A DNA stretch of 45,268 nt from positions 1 through 45,268 of the forward strand of contig JAGKSX010000043.1 of NCBI GenBank assembly GCA_018993155.1, given 5' to 3'. The position numbers and the translations under genes were made by a program. The notes beneath the pieces are model-generated. The model ran no database searches. It worked only from the letters and a program-made list of their open reading frames with translations, and was not told where the DNA came from. Origin of the DNA: Hydrogenophaga sp. Lineage in GTDB: Bacteria > Pseudomonadota > Gammaproteobacteria > Burkholderiales > Burkholderiaceae_C. Below, piece after piece: positions 7,758 to 16,433 of the stretch (positions are counted from its first letter, which is position 1; every line of letters starts with the position of its first letter).

Positions 7758-8019
7758 CGCACTGCAGCTGGCCGGTGTCCTTGCCGCTGCTGGGCGGCAC
7801 GCTCATCACGCAGGACATGCCGCCGCAGACGCAGTGCACGAGGCGGGTGCCACCGGCCACCACGGACGTCGGTGCCGAACATTGGCAGGCCGGCGCCTCC
7901 ATGATGTTTTTGGACTGGGCCGAGGCCGGCCGCAGCGGCAGCGCCGCCAGCAGGGCAACGACCAGCACGAAGAGCAGGATCGCAGCGATCAGCACGCCGC
8001 GCAGGGGACGCTGGAACAT
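7750..8019 (-). CDS. Small Cys-rich exported or membrane-anchored protein, unknown
   Basis: An 89-residue protein I do not recognise. It has a strong N-terminal hydrophobic segment (about residues 8-28, ILLFVLVVALLAALPL) after two Arg residues and a possible signal-peptidase site at SAQ (about residue 35). The remaining about 54 residues contain six cysteines: CQC, CVC, a single C in MSC and a C-terminal C (residues in the pattern C-x-C ... C-x-C-x4-C ... C). Paired C-x-C motifs suggest disulfides or metal binding in the periplasm. The start has GAGGAG-like sequence just upstream (complement of 8020-8030). It lies between the LysR and P450 genes, convergent with the first and divergent from the second. 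Confidence 0.65.
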   Translation of the reverse strand: MFQRPLRGVLIAAILLFVLVVALLAALPLRPASAQSKNIMEAPACQCSAPTSVVAGGTRLVHCVCGGMSCVMSVPPSSGKDTGQLQCVK

Positions 8020-8122
8020 GGCAACTCCTCAAGCAGACAAGGGCGCAACCCATGCTACGCCACCGCCTCGCGATTGCAAGCCCATTTCGTCCATGCTTTC
8101 GCGCTGCCACAATGCGCGAACC

Positions 8123-9406
8123 ATGACGCCACCGATCACACCGCCCATGACCGCTGCGCGCGCGCAGGAGATCGCCACCCACTTCGACCTGCGCGCCCTG
8201 CCCGCCGACTTTCTGGCCAATCCCTACCCGGTCTACGCCGCGCTGCGCGAGAGCCAGCCGGTGCGCCGCATGCCCGATGGATCGGTGTTCCTCACCCGCT
8301 GCGCCGACCTGATGGCGGTGTACCGCGATGCGCAGGCCTTCAGCTCCGACAAGCACGTGGAGTTCGCGCCCAAATACGGCGCGGATTCGGCCCTGTTCGA
8401 GCACCACACCACCAGCCTGGTGTTCAACGACCCGCCGCTGCACACGCGCGTGCGCCGGCTCATCATGGGCGCGCTCACGCGCCGCGCCATCGCCGAGATG
8501 GAGCCGGGCCTCATCGCACTGGTGGACCAGTTGCTCGACGAGCTGGACGCGCGCGGCGGGGGTGACCTGATCGAGGACTTCGCTTCGGCCATCCCGGTGG
8601 AGATCATTGGCAACCTGCTGGACGTACCGCACGAAGACCGGGGCCCGCTGCGCGCCTGGTCGCTCGCCATCCTGGGCGCGCTGGAACCCACGCTCACGCC
8701 CCCGCAGCAGGCCAGCGGCAACCAGGCCGTGACCGAGATGACCGCCTACCTGCGCAGCCTGGTGGCCGCGCGCCGCCAGCGCCCGGGCGACCCGGAGCGC
8801 GACGTGCTCACCCGCCTGATCCAGGGCGAGGCCGGCGGCGAGCAGCTCAGCGAGGTGGAGCTGCTGCAGAACTGCATCTTCCTGCTCAACGCGGGCCACG
8901 AAACCACCACCAACCTGATCGGCAACGGCCTGATCTCGCTGCAGGAGTTTCCCGAGGCCCGTGCCGGCCTGCTGCGCGATTTGCAGGCCACGGCGGGCGA
9001 CGCCGCCGCCGAGGAAGCCGTGCTCAGCCGCGCGGTCGATGAATTCCTGCGCTTCGAGTCGTCCAACCAGCTCGGCAACCGGCGCGCGATTCAGGACACC
9101 CAGGTCGGCGGCGTGGATCTGCCGGCCGGCACGCTGGTGACGCTGTGCATCGGCGCAGCCAACCGCGACCCGGCGCAGTTCGCCGACCCCGAGGCATTGA
9201 ACCTGGCGCGCGAAGGCAACAAGCACCTGGCCTTCGGCTTCGGCATCCACCAGTGCGCCGGCCTGAGCCTGGCGCGGCTGGAGGGGCGCATCGCCATCGG
9301 CCGCTTCCTGCGGCGCTTCCCGGGCTACCGTCTCATCGAGGAGCCCACGCGCGGCGGCCGGGCACGTTTTCGCGGCTTTCTGCGCGCGCCGTTCGCCGTC
9401 GGTTGA
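8123..9406 (+). CDS. Cytochrome P450
   Basis: A 427-residue soluble bacterial cytochrome P450. It has the I-helix oxygen-activation motif AGHETT (residues 257-262), the K-helix ExxR in EFLRFES and the heme-binding loop FGFGIHQCAG with the thiolate ligand Cys378. It therefore should bind heme and oxidise an organic substrate with external ferredoxin and reductase, which are not encoded nearby. The substrate cannot be inferred. The start at 8123 is chosen from the expected length; an in-frame ATG lies 10 codons upstream (8093). A -10-like CACAAT (8109-8114 region) sits only about 9 nt before the ATG and no Shine-Dalgarno sequence is evident. It is convergent with yihY, with 9 nt between stops. 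Confidence 0.9.
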   Translation: MTPPITPPMTAARAQEIATHFDLRALPADFLANPYPVYAALRESQPVRRMPDGSVFLTRCADLMAVYRDAQAFSSDKHVEFAPKYGADSALFEHHTTSLVFNDPPLHTRVRRLIMGALTRRAIAEMEPGLIALVDQLLDELDARGGGDLIEDFASAIPVEIIGNLLDVPHEDRGPLRAWSLAILGALEPTLTPPQQASGNQAVTEMTAYLRSLVAARRQRPGDPERDVLTRLIQGEAGGEQLSEVELLQNCIFLLNAGHETTTNLIGNGLISLQEFPEARAGLLRDLQATAGDAAAEEAVLSRAVDEFLRFESSNQLGNRRAIQDTQVGGVDLPAGTLVTLCIGAANRDPAQFADPEALNLAREGNKHLAFGFGIHQCAGLSLARLEGRIAIGRFLRRFPGYRLIEEPTRGGRARFRGFLRAPFAVG

Positions 9407-9415
9407 GCGCGGGCA

Positions 9416-10705
9416 TCAACCCGACGCGGCCGAAGCCTCCCCCACGACCTCGCTCGAGCCGCCGGCCAGGGCCGGTGTGGTCGAGATGGCCTGCGCCACC
9501 GAGAGGTCCATCCAGCGGCTCTCGGACCAGAAGCGCGCGGTGTGCGGCTGGCGTGCGAGCAGCAGCCGCTCCACCAGCGGGGCCAACGGCGTCATGGCCG
9601 GGTCGATCAGCAGCACGTAGCGCTCGCCGTCCTCGTCGAGCCGGCCCAGCCAGTCCAGCTTGACCATCACGGCCACCGGCTCTTCGAGCTGCAGCGCGTC
9701 CACCCGCAGCACCTGGGCCAGGGCCTCCAGGCTCAGGCCCTTGGGCGCGGTGTCGCGCGCCGTGTGGAGCTGCTCCAGCACCTCCAGCGCGAGCTGGAAG
9801 CTCCAGCCCGGGGTGTCGCTGCGCCGTGCGATGCCCGAGAGCAGGCTGGGCAGGTAGGCGGCGACCACCGCCCCCAGCAGCACGATCACCCAGGCGACGT
9901 AGAACCACACCAGCAGGATGGGCACGGTGGCAAAGGTGCCGTAGACCACCGAGTAGGTGGGGACCTGGGCCAGGTACCAGGCCAGCACCTTCTTGGCCAG
10001 CTCCAGCCCCACGCCCACGAACAGGGCGCCCGAGAGCGCGTGGCTCCAGCGCACCCGGGTGTTGGGCACGTAGCGGTAGAGCGCGGCCAGGCCGCCGGTG
10101 AGCAGCGCGAACTGCACGGCATCCAGCAGGAAACGCACACCACCAGGCAGGCCCGAGACCACGCCGCGCGAGGCCGTGACGGCGTAGGAGGTGGCCGCCA
10201 GGCTGCCCGCCAGCAGCAGCGGGCCCAGGGTGAGCACGGCCCAGTACACCAGCACGCGCTGGGTCAGCGAACGCGGCTGGCGCACGCGCCAGATGTCGTT
10301 GAGCTTGCGGTCGATGGTCAGGATCAGGGCCAGCGCGGTCACCAGCAGCACCAGCGCGCCGGCCCAGCCCATCTGCCCGGCCTTGTTGGCGAACTGGTTG
10401 AGGTAGCTGAACACCTGCTTGGCGATGTCGGGCGGCACCAGGCTTTGCACCAGCCAGCGCTGCAGGGTGACCTGCAGGCGGTCGAACATCGGGAAGGCGC
10501 TGAAGATCGCCAGCGCGACGGTGAACAGCGGCACCAGCGAGATGGTGGTGGTGAAGGTCAGCGAACTGGCGGTGATGCCCAGCCGATCTTCCCGGAAGCG
10601 CTCGCGCAGCGTCAGCGCCGTGGTGCGCCACGGAAAATTCAGGGCGTCGCGCCACAGCGCGCGCGCCAGGGTTTCAAGGGCCCGCAGGCGCTCTTTCAGG
10701 GTCAT
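9416..10705 (-). CDS. YihY/BrkB-family inner membrane protein
   Basis: A 429-residue integral membrane protein of the YihY (formerly ribonuclease BN) family. The conserved opening RLGITASSLTFTTTISLVPLFTVALAIF (about residues 42-69) is followed by about five more hydrophobic helices, including VYGTFATVPILLVWFYVAWVIVLLGA, in the first about 285 residues. The remaining C-terminal about 140 residues are hydrophilic, with a winged-helix-like ALAQVLRVD segment as in other proteobacterial members. The molecular function is not established; the RNase BN assignment of this family was withdrawn. It is divergent from the DUF2069 gene with a very short intergenic region. Confidence 0.88.
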   Translation of the reverse strand: MTLKERLRALETLARALWRDALNFPWRTTALTLRERFREDRLGITASSLTFTTTISLVPLFTVALAIFSAFPMFDRLQVTLQRWLVQSLVPPDIAKQVFSYLNQFANKAGQMGWAGALVLLVTALALILTIDRKLNDIWRVRQPRSLTQRVLVYWAVLTLGPLLLAGSLAATSYAVTASRGVVSGLPGGVRFLLDAVQFALLTGGLAALYRYVPNTRVRWSHALSGALFVGVGLELAKKVLAWYLAQVPTYSVVYGTFATVPILLVWFYVAWVIVLLGAVVAAYLPSLLSGIARRSDTPGWSFQLALEVLEQLHTARDTAPKGLSLEALAQVLRVDALQLEEPVAVMVKLDWLGRLDEDGERYVLLIDPAMTPLAPLVERLLLARQPHTARFWSESRWMDLSVAQAISTTPALAGGSSEVVGEASAASG

Positions 10706-10756
10706 CCCGGTATCATGCCACCTGCCCTCCCGCCCCCGGCTTCCCCACCCTCCCCC

Positions 10757-11212
10757 ATGCCCTCATCCCCCTCGCCCTCCAGCGCCCTGGATACCCCTTT
10801 CGCCGTGCGCGGCACCCGCTGGCTCGCCGTGGGCAGCCTGCTGGGCCTGATCGTGCTGGGCCTGGCCTGGGAACTGTGGCTCGCGCCGCTGCGCGAAGGC
10901 GGCTCCTGGTGGGCCATCAAGGTGCTGCCGCTGACCGTGCCGCTGGCCGGCCTGCTGAAGAACCGGATGTACACCTACCGCTGGGTCAGCCTGCTGGTGT
11001 GGCTGTATTTCACCGAAGGCGCGGTGCGCGCCACCAGCGAGTCGGGCACCTCGATGTGGCTGGCCTGGCTTCAGGTGCTGCTGTGCATCGCCCTCTTCGC
11101 GGCCTGCGCGCTGCACGTGCGCATGCGCCTGCGCGCCGCCGGCAAGGAAGCCGTGGCCGCCGACGTGGCCAGCTCCACCGCCGCGGCCGAGTCCCGGGTC
11201 GCCAAGCCATGA
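10757..11212 (+). CDS. DUF2069 family membrane protein
   Basis: A 151-residue inner membrane protein with about four hydrophobic segments (WLAVGSLLGLIVLGLAWELWL, VLPLTVPLAGLL, WVSLLVWLYFTEGAVRA, LAWLQVLLCIALFAACAL), matching the DUF2069 family, of unknown function. The core RMYTYRWVSLLVWLYFTEG is the family signature. An in-frame ATG at 10715 would add 14 Pro-rich residues; TATCAT at 10711-10716 could be a -10, which would put 10715 too close to transcription start, so 10757 is given with modest certainty. The stop overlaps the next start (ATGA). Confidence 0.8.
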   Translation: MPSSPSPSSALDTPFAVRGTRWLAVGSLLGLIVLGLAWELWLAPLREGGSWWAIKVLPLTVPLAGLLKNRMYTYRWVSLLVWLYFTEGAVRATSESGTSMWLAWLQVLLCIALFAACALHVRMRLRAAGKEAVAADVASSTAAAESRVAKP

Positions 11213-12639
11213 GTGCAGAGCTGCTGCAAGCGCTGCGCGCGGCTGTGGGCCCGGCCCAGGTGCTCACGCACGAAGACCCCGCCGCCGACCTCTCCGCCTG
11301 GGAAAACGACTGGCGCAAGCGCGCGCAGGGCCGCGCGCTGGCGGTGGTGCGCCCGGGCAGCACCGCCGAGGTGGCCGCCGTGGTGCGCGCCTGCGCCGAG
11401 GCCGGCGCGGCCATCGTGCCGCAGGGCGGCAACACCGGCCTGGTGGTGGGCTCGGTGCCCGACGATTCCGGCACCCAGGTGGTGCTGAGCCTCACCCGCA
11501 TGAACGCCGTGCGCGCGATCGACGGGGCCAACCTCACGATGACGGTGGAAGCCGGCTGCGTGCTGCAGTCGCTGCAGGACGCGGCCGAGAACGCCGGCTT
11601 TCTGTTCCCCCTGAGCCTGGCGGCCGAGGGCAGCTGCACGATCGGTGGCAACCTGGCCACCAACGCGGGTGGCACGCAGGTGGTGCGCTACGGCAACGCG
11701 CGCGAACTCTGCCTGGGCCTGGAGGTGGTGACCGCGCAGGGCGAGGTGTGGCAAGGCCTCACCGGCCTGCGCAAGGACAACACCGGCTACGACCTGCGCG
11801 ACCTCTTCATCGGCAGCGAGGGCACGCTGGGCGTGATCACCGCCGCCACGCTCAAGCTCTATCCGCTGCCGGCAGCGCAGCTCACTGCCTGGGCCGCCGT
11901 GCCCACGCTGGACGCCGCCGTGGCGCTGCTGGGCCTGGCGCACCAGCACCTGGGCGCAGGCCTGACCGGCTTCGAGGTGATGGGCCAGTTCGCCCTGGGT
12001 CTGGTGGACAAGCACTTTCCCGCCCTGCGGGTGCCGCTGTGGGCGGACAGCCCTTACTGCGTGCTGCTGGAGAACAGCGACAGCGAATCGGAAGAACATG
12101 CGCGCGGGCAGTTCGAGCGCCTGCTCGAAACCGCCTTCGAGCAAGGCCTGGTCAGCGACGCGGTGGTGGCCGAGAGCCTCTCGCAGGCGCGTGGCCTGTG
12201 GCACATCCGCGAGAGCATTCCTCTGGCCCAGGCCGAAGAGGGCCTGAACATCAAACACGACATCAGCATCCCGGTCTCGCGCATCCCCGCCTTCTGCGCA
12301 GAGACCGACGCCTTGCTGCAGCGCGAGATCCCCGGCGTGCGGCTGGTGAACTTTGGCCACCTGGGCGACGGCAACCTGCATTACAACGTGCAGGCGCCGG
12401 CTGACGGGGATGCCAAAAAGTTCCTGAATGAGCAGGAAACGCGCGTGAACACCCTGGTTTTCGATGCGGTGGCGCGCTACGATGGATCGATCAGCGCCGA
12501 ACACGGCGTGGGCAGCCTCAAGGTCGCCCACCTGCCCCACTACAAGGACCCGGTTGCCCTGGGCCTGATGCGCGCCATCAAGCAGGCGCTCGACCCTCAC
12601 CACCTCATGAACCCTGGCCGCGTGCTCACCCACCCATGA
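11209..12639 (+). CDS. FAD-binding oxidase, D-2-hydroxyacid dehydrogenase type (GlcD/DLD-like)
   Basis: A 476-residue flavoprotein with an N-terminal PCMH-type FAD-binding domain (VVRPGSTAEVAAVVRACAEAGAAIVPQGGNTGLVVGS; then EGSCTIGGNLATNAGG and FIGSEGTLGVIT) and a C-terminal FAD-oxidase domain (FGHLGDGNLHYNV, SAEHGVGSLK, HHLMNPGRVL). The layout matches D-lactate, D-2-hydroxyglutarate and glycolate-oxidase-subunit-D-like dehydrogenases; the exact substrate is open. The conserved HLGDGN His and the EHG segment of the active site are present. It overlaps the gene before and the gene after by ATGA, suggesting translational coupling. Confidence 0.9.
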   Translation: MSAELLQALRAAVGPAQVLTHEDPAADLSAWENDWRKRAQGRALAVVRPGSTAEVAAVVRACAEAGAAIVPQGGNTGLVVGSVPDDSGTQVVLSLTRMNAVRAIDGANLTMTVEAGCVLQSLQDAAENAGFLFPLSLAAEGSCTIGGNLATNAGGTQVVRYGNARELCLGLEVVTAQGEVWQGLTGLRKDNTGYDLRDLFIGSEGTLGVITAATLKLYPLPAAQLTAWAAVPTLDAAVALLGLAHQHLGAGLTGFEVMGQFALGLVDKHFPALRVPLWADSPYCVLLENSDSESEEHARGQFERLLETAFEQGLVSDAVVAESLSQARGLWHIRESIPLAQAEEGLNIKHDISIPVSRIPAFCAETDALLQREIPGVRLVNFGHLGDGNLHYNVQAPADGDAKKFLNEQETRVNTLVFDAVARYDGSISAEHGVGSLKVAHLPHYKDPVALGLMRAIKQALDPHHLMNPGRVLTHP

Positions 12640-13553
12640 ATCTCCGCCGTCCCGTCCGCCTCCTGCTCGTGTGTGCGCTCGCCGCCACGGGGTGGGCGCA
12701 CGCGGTCGAGGCGAACCAGCGCCAGGCCTGGCGCGAGCAGGCACTGGCCTATGAACACGGCGAGGGCGTGGCGCGCGACACCCAGGCCGCGATCGCGCTC
12801 TACTGCCGCGCCGCACTCGCGGGGGACGCGGTCTCTGCCTACAACCTGGGCTGGCTCTACGCCAACGGCCGCGGCACGCCGCGCCACGACGGCTACGCCG
12901 CTCACTGGTTCGCGCGCGCGGCCCTGCTGGGCGATGCCCAGGCCGAGGCAATGTACAAGCGACTCGACACACCGGCCGACAAACCCGAGTGCGTGCTGCA
13001 GGCCGAACGGGCCGAACAGCAGCGCGCCGAACAGGAACGGCTGACCGCCGAGGCCGATGCGGTGGTCACGCGCTACCGCGACTGGGTCAACACGCCCGAG
13101 CAGCAGCGCATCATGAAGATCGTCTACAAGCTCGCGCCGCAGTTCGGCATCGAGCCCGGCCTGGCCTTCGCGGTGATCAAGGCCGAGTCCAATTTCAACG
13201 TGCATGCCCAGTCGGACAAGAACGCCCAGGGCCTGATGCAGCTCATTCCCGAGACCGCCGCGCGCTTCCGCGTGAACAAGCCCTTCGACGCCGAGCAGAA
13301 CATCCGCGGCGGCCTGTCCTACCTGCAGTGGCTGCTGGCCTACTTCAAGGGCAACGTGCCTCTGGTGCTGGCCGCCTACAACGCGGGCGAAGGCACGGTG
13401 GAGCGCTACCGTGGCGTGCCGCCTTTCCCCGAAACGCAGGGCTACATCAAGCGCATCCAGCAGATCTTCGCCCTGCAGCAACATCCTTTTGACGAGCGCA
13501 TCACCGCGCCGTCGCCGGCCTTGCCCGGCATCGCCTCCGCCATCCGCCCATGA
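12636..13553 (+). CDS. Lytic transglycosylase with Sel1-like repeats
   Basis: A 305-residue exported peptidoglycan lytic transglycosylase. A signal peptide (about residues 1-25, ending HAVEA) is followed by two Sel1/TPR-like repeats (residues about 30-110: [21 protein letters not shown] and [23 protein letters not shown]), a short Glu/Arg-rich helix and a C-terminal SLT domain. The catalytic Glu is Glu184 in IKAESNF, followed by the conserved [10 protein letters not shown] and AYNAGEG motifs. It cleaves the glycan strand to 1,6-anhydro products in the periplasm. The Sel1 repeats probably dock a partner. It overlaps thyA by ATGA. Confidence 0.9.
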   Translation: MNLRRPVRLLLVCALAATGWAHAVEANQRQAWREQALAYEHGEGVARDTQAAIALYCRAALAGDAVSAYNLGWLYANGRGTPRHDGYAAHWFARAALLGDAQAEAMYKRLDTPADKPECVLQAERAEQQRAEQERLTAEADAVVTRYRDWVNTPEQQRIMKIVYKLAPQFGIEPGLAFAVIKAESNFNVHAQSDKNAQGLMQLIPETAARFRVNKPFDAEQNIRGGLSYLQWLLAYFKGNVPLVLAAYNAGEGTVERYRGVPPFPETQGYIKRIQQIFALQQHPFDERITAPSPALPGIASAIRP

Positions 13554-14362
13554 CCGACCGACCCATCCGCTCACAGTACGAAGACTTCATGCGCCACGTG
13601 TTCACCACAGGCGTGCAGAAAACCGATCGCACCGGCACCGGCACCACCAGCGTGTTTGGCCACCAGATGCGCTTCGATCTCAACGAAGGTTTTCCCCTGG
13701 TGACGACCAAGAAGGTGTTCACCAGGGCCATCATCGTCGAGCTGCTGTGGTTCCTGCGCGGCGACAGCAACGTGAAGTGGCTGCAGGAGCGCGGCTGCAC
13801 GATCTGGGACGAGTGGGCGCGCGAAGACGGCGACCTGGGGCCGGTGTACGGCGTGCAGTGGCGCAACTGGCCCGCGCCCGACGGGCGCCACATCGACCAG
13901 ATCAGCGAGGTGGTCAAACAGCTCAAGACCAACCCCGACTCGCGCCGCATCATCGTGAGCGCCTGGAACGTGGCCGACCTCGACAAGATGGCCCTGATGC
14001 CCTGCCACGCGTTCTTCCAGTTCTACGTGGCCGACGGCAAGCTGAGCTGCCAGCTCTACCAGCGCAGCGCCGACATTTTCCTGGGTGTGCCGTTCAACAT
14101 CGCCAGCTACGCGCTGCTCACCCACATGCTCGCGCAGCAGTGCGACCTGGAAGTGGGAGAGTTCATCTGGACCGGCGGCGACTGCCACATCTACAGCAAC
14201 CACCACGAGCAGGTGCAGACGCAGCTTGCCCGCGCCCCGCACCCCTACCCCACGCTGCGCATCAAGCGCCGCCCCGCATCGATCTTCGACTACGACCTCG
14301 ACGACTTCGAGATCCTCGACTACCAGCACCACCCGGCCATCAAGGCGCCGGTGGCGGTCTGA
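13550..14362 (+). CDS. thyA: Thymidylate synthase
   Basis: A 270-residue thymidylate synthase, converting dUMP and 5,10-methylene-THF to dTMP and dihydrofolate. The catalytic nucleophile is Cys152 in [10 protein letters not shown]. Also visible are the phosphate-binding [35 protein letters not shown] and the C-terminal IKAPVAV. The length is close to the 264 residues of the E. coli enzyme. The start overlaps the upstream stop (ATGA). Dihydrofolate reductase, which recycles its product, is encoded two genes downstream. Confidence 0.97.
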   Translation: MTDRPIRSQYEDFMRHVFTTGVQKTDRTGTGTTSVFGHQMRFDLNEGFPLVTTKKVFTRAIIVELLWFLRGDSNVKWLQERGCTIWDEWAREDGDLGPVYGVQWRNWPAPDGRHIDQISEVVKQLKTNPDSRRIIVSAWNVADLDKMALMPCHAFFQFYVADGKLSCQLYQRSADIFLGVPFNIASYALLTHMLAQQCDLEVGEFIWTGGDCHIYSNHHEQVQTQLARAPHPYPTLRIKRRPASIFDYDLDDFEILDYQHHPAIKAPVAV

Positions 14363-14384
14363 GCACGCGCCCGCCGCCGCGCGC

Positions 14385-15278
14385 GTGATCACCCGACGCC
14401 AGCTCTGGGCACTGCTCGCCCTCACGCTCATGTGGGGCGTGAACTGGCCCATGATGAAGCTCTCGCTGCAGGAGCTGACGCCGCTGTACTTCCGCGCCAG
14501 CACGATGATGCTGGGCGCGCTGGGCCTGTTCATCTACGTCGCCCGCCGGGGCGAGCGCATGCGGCCCACCCGCGCCGAATGGGCCGCCATCGCCTGGCTC
14601 GGCCTGCCCAACGTGCTGGGCTGGCACACGCTCTCCATCTTCGGCGTGCAGGAGCTCGCCTCGGGTCGGGCGGCCATCCTGGGCTTCACCATGCCGATCT
14701 TCACCGTGCTGATGGGCGCAGCCTTCTTCGGCGAACGCATCACGCCGCGCGTGCGCTTGGCCGTGGTGTGCGCGGGCATCGCCATCGCGCTGCTGCTGTG
14801 GCACGAGCTGCAAAGCCTGAGCGGCCGACCCACCGGCATCGCGTGGATGCTGGGCGCCGCCTTCTGCTGGGGCGTGGGCACGCTGCAGTTCCGCCGCGCC
14901 CACCTCACGCTCTCGCCCATGGTGGTCACCGTCTGGATGCTGCTGCTGGGCAGCGGCGTGGTGGGGGTGCTGGCCCTCGCACTGGAACCCGTGCCCCGGC
15001 TGGCGGGCTTCTCGGCACCGATGTGGATCAGCCTGGCCTATGGCGTGTTCATCAACTACGGCGTGGCGCAGCTGATCTGGTTCGGCATGGCGCGCAACCT
15101 GCCACCGGCGACCAGCGCCATGAGCGTCATGGCCATCCCGCTGGTGGGCACGCTGAGCGCGACCTTCATCGTGGGCGAGGTGCCTCACTGGCAGGACTGG
15201 GCCGCCATCGGCTTTGTGATGATGGCCATTGCCAGCGTGCTCTGGCCCGCCCGGCCTGCCTTGCCAGCGGCACAATAG
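14385..15278 (+). CDS. EamA/DMT-family transporter
   Basis: A 297-residue inner membrane protein with ten predicted helices in two EamA halves (WALLALTLMWGVNWPMMK opens the first; GIAWMLGAAFCWGVGTLQF the second), a drug/metabolite transporter. The start is a GTG at 14385, which retains the first helix; the first in-frame ATG (14430) would cut it. The substrate is unknown. Its position between thyA and folA is noteworthy and could mean a pteridine- or nucleoside-related metabolite, but that is only context. Confidence 0.85.
   Translation: MITRRQLWALLALTLMWGVNWPMMKLSLQELTPLYFRASTMMLGALGLFIYVARRGERMRPTRAEWAAIAWLGLPNVLGWHTLSIFGVQELASGRAAILGFTMPIFTVLMGAAFFGERITPRVRLAVVCAGIAIALLLWHELQSLSGRPTGIAWMLGAAFCWGVGTLQFRRAHLTLSPMVVTVWMLLLGSGVVGVLALALEPVPRLAGFSAPMWISLAYGVFINYGVAQLIWFGMARNLPPATSAMSVMAIPLVGTLSATFIVGEVPHWQDWAAIGFVMMAIASVLWPARPALPAAQ
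15271..15276 (+). promoter_or_regulatory. Candidate -10 element directly before folA
   Basis: CACAAT ends 6 nt before the folA ATG, so initiation at the usual distance would give an mRNA that begins at the AUG. No Shine-Dalgarno sequence precedes folA. No convincing -35 is seen. Confidence 0.3.
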
Positions 15279-15282
15279 GCGC

Positions 15283-15795
15283 ATGCCCCAGCCCACCACC
15301 CGACTTCACCTGATCCTCGCGCGCGCCGCCAACGGCGTGATCGGCAAGGACAACGCCCTGCCCTGGCACCTGCCGGAAGACATGGCGCACTTCAAGCGCA
15401 CCACGCTCGGTCACCCCGTGATCATGGGCCGCAAGACCTGGGATTCGCTGCCACCGAAGTTCCGCCCGCTGCCGGGCCGGCTCAACATCGTCGTCACGCG
15501 CGACACCGCCTGGCAGGCCGACGGCGCTGCCCGGGCGAACTCGCTGCCCGAAGCCGTGTCGCTGTGCCCCGCGGGCTCAGACGCCTGGGTGATCGGCGGC
15601 GCGCAGATCTACGCCGCCGCCCACCCCCTGGCACACAGTGCCGTGGTCACAGAGATCGACCGCGCGTTTGACGGCGACGCCTTCGCCCCCACCTTCGGGC
15701 CGGAGTGGGTAGAAACAGCACGGGAGGCCCATGTCACCGCCAGCGGCCTACCCTACGCCTTCGTCACACTGACACGCACCGCAGGCCAACAATGA
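15283..15795 (+). CDS. folA: Dihydrofolate reductase
   Basis: A 170-residue dihydrofolate reductase that reduces dihydrofolate to tetrahydrofolate with NADPH; target of trimethoprim. Diagnostic segments are NGVIGKDNALPWHLPEDMAHFK (substrate-binding loop with the catalytic acid in PEDM), HPVIMGRKTWDSLP, the NADPH-binding VIGGAQIYAAA and the late EIDRAFDGDAFAP. The start is set by conservation (LHLILARA follows). It lies 4 nt past the DMT gene stop and overlaps queE by ATGA. Confidence 0.95.
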   Translation: MPQPTTRLHLILARAANGVIGKDNALPWHLPEDMAHFKRTTLGHPVIMGRKTWDSLPPKFRPLPGRLNIVVTRDTAWQADGAARANSLPEAVSLCPAGSDAWVIGGAQIYAAAHPLAHSAVVTEIDRAFDGDAFAPTFGPEWVETAREAHVTASGLPYAFVTLTRTAGQQ

Positions 15796-16433
15796 GCTAC
15801 GCCATCAAGGAAGTCTTCTACACGCTGCAAGGTGAAGGCCTGCGCGCGGGCAGGCCTGCGGTATTTTGCCGCTTCGCCGGCTGCAATCTCTGGAATGGGC
15901 GGGAGGAAGATCGGAATCGCGCCATCTGCCAATTTTGCGACACGGACTTCGTGGGCACCGACGGCGCGCGCGGCGGCAAGTTCAGCGACCCGGCCGACAT
16001 CGCCGCACTCGCGGCATCGCTTTGGCCGCCAGAGGAACGCCACCGCTACATCGTGCTCACCGGCGGCGAACCCCTGCTGCAAGTGAACGCGGAACTGGTC
16101 GATGCGCTGCATGCCCAGGATTTCGAAATTGCGCTGGAAACCAATGGCACCCTGCCTGTGCCGCCCGGCATCGACTGGATCTGCGTCAGCCCCAAGGCCG
16201 GTGCCGAATGGGTGCAGCGACGGGGCCATGAACTCAAACTCGTCTGGCCCCAACTGTCTCTGCTGCCGGATCGGGTACAGGCCATGACCGACCTTCACTT
16301 CGACCACTGGTTGCTGCAACCCATGGATGGGCCACAACGGGCCCAACACACGCGCGATGCGATCGCCTATTGCCAGCAACACCCGCGCTGGCGGCTGTCG
16401 CTGCAAACCCACAAGATCCTGGAGATTCCATGA
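15792..16433 (+). CDS. queE: 7-carboxy-7-deazaguanine synthase
   Basis: A 213-residue radical-SAM enzyme converting 6-carboxytetrahydropterin to 7-carboxy-7-deazaguanine in queuosine/7-deazapurine synthesis. The Fe-S cluster cysteines have the spacing CX14CX2C (C in AGCNLW, then AICQFC) instead of the common CX3CX2C, a known variant among Burkholderiales QueE proteins. The N-terminal IKEVFYTLQGEG, LTGGEPLLQ and ETNGTLP segments are typical. It overlaps folA upstream and queD downstream by ATGA. QueC is not in the window. Confidence 0.93.
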   Translation: MSYAIKEVFYTLQGEGLRAGRPAVFCRFAGCNLWNGREEDRNRAICQFCDTDFVGTDGARGGKFSDPADIAALAASLWPPEERHRYIVLTGGEPLLQVNAELVDALHAQDFEIALETNGTLPVPPGIDWICVSPKAGAEWVQRRGHELKLVWPQLSLLPDRVQAMTDLHFDHWLLQPMDGPQRAQHTRDAIAYCQQHPRWRLSLQTHKILEIP

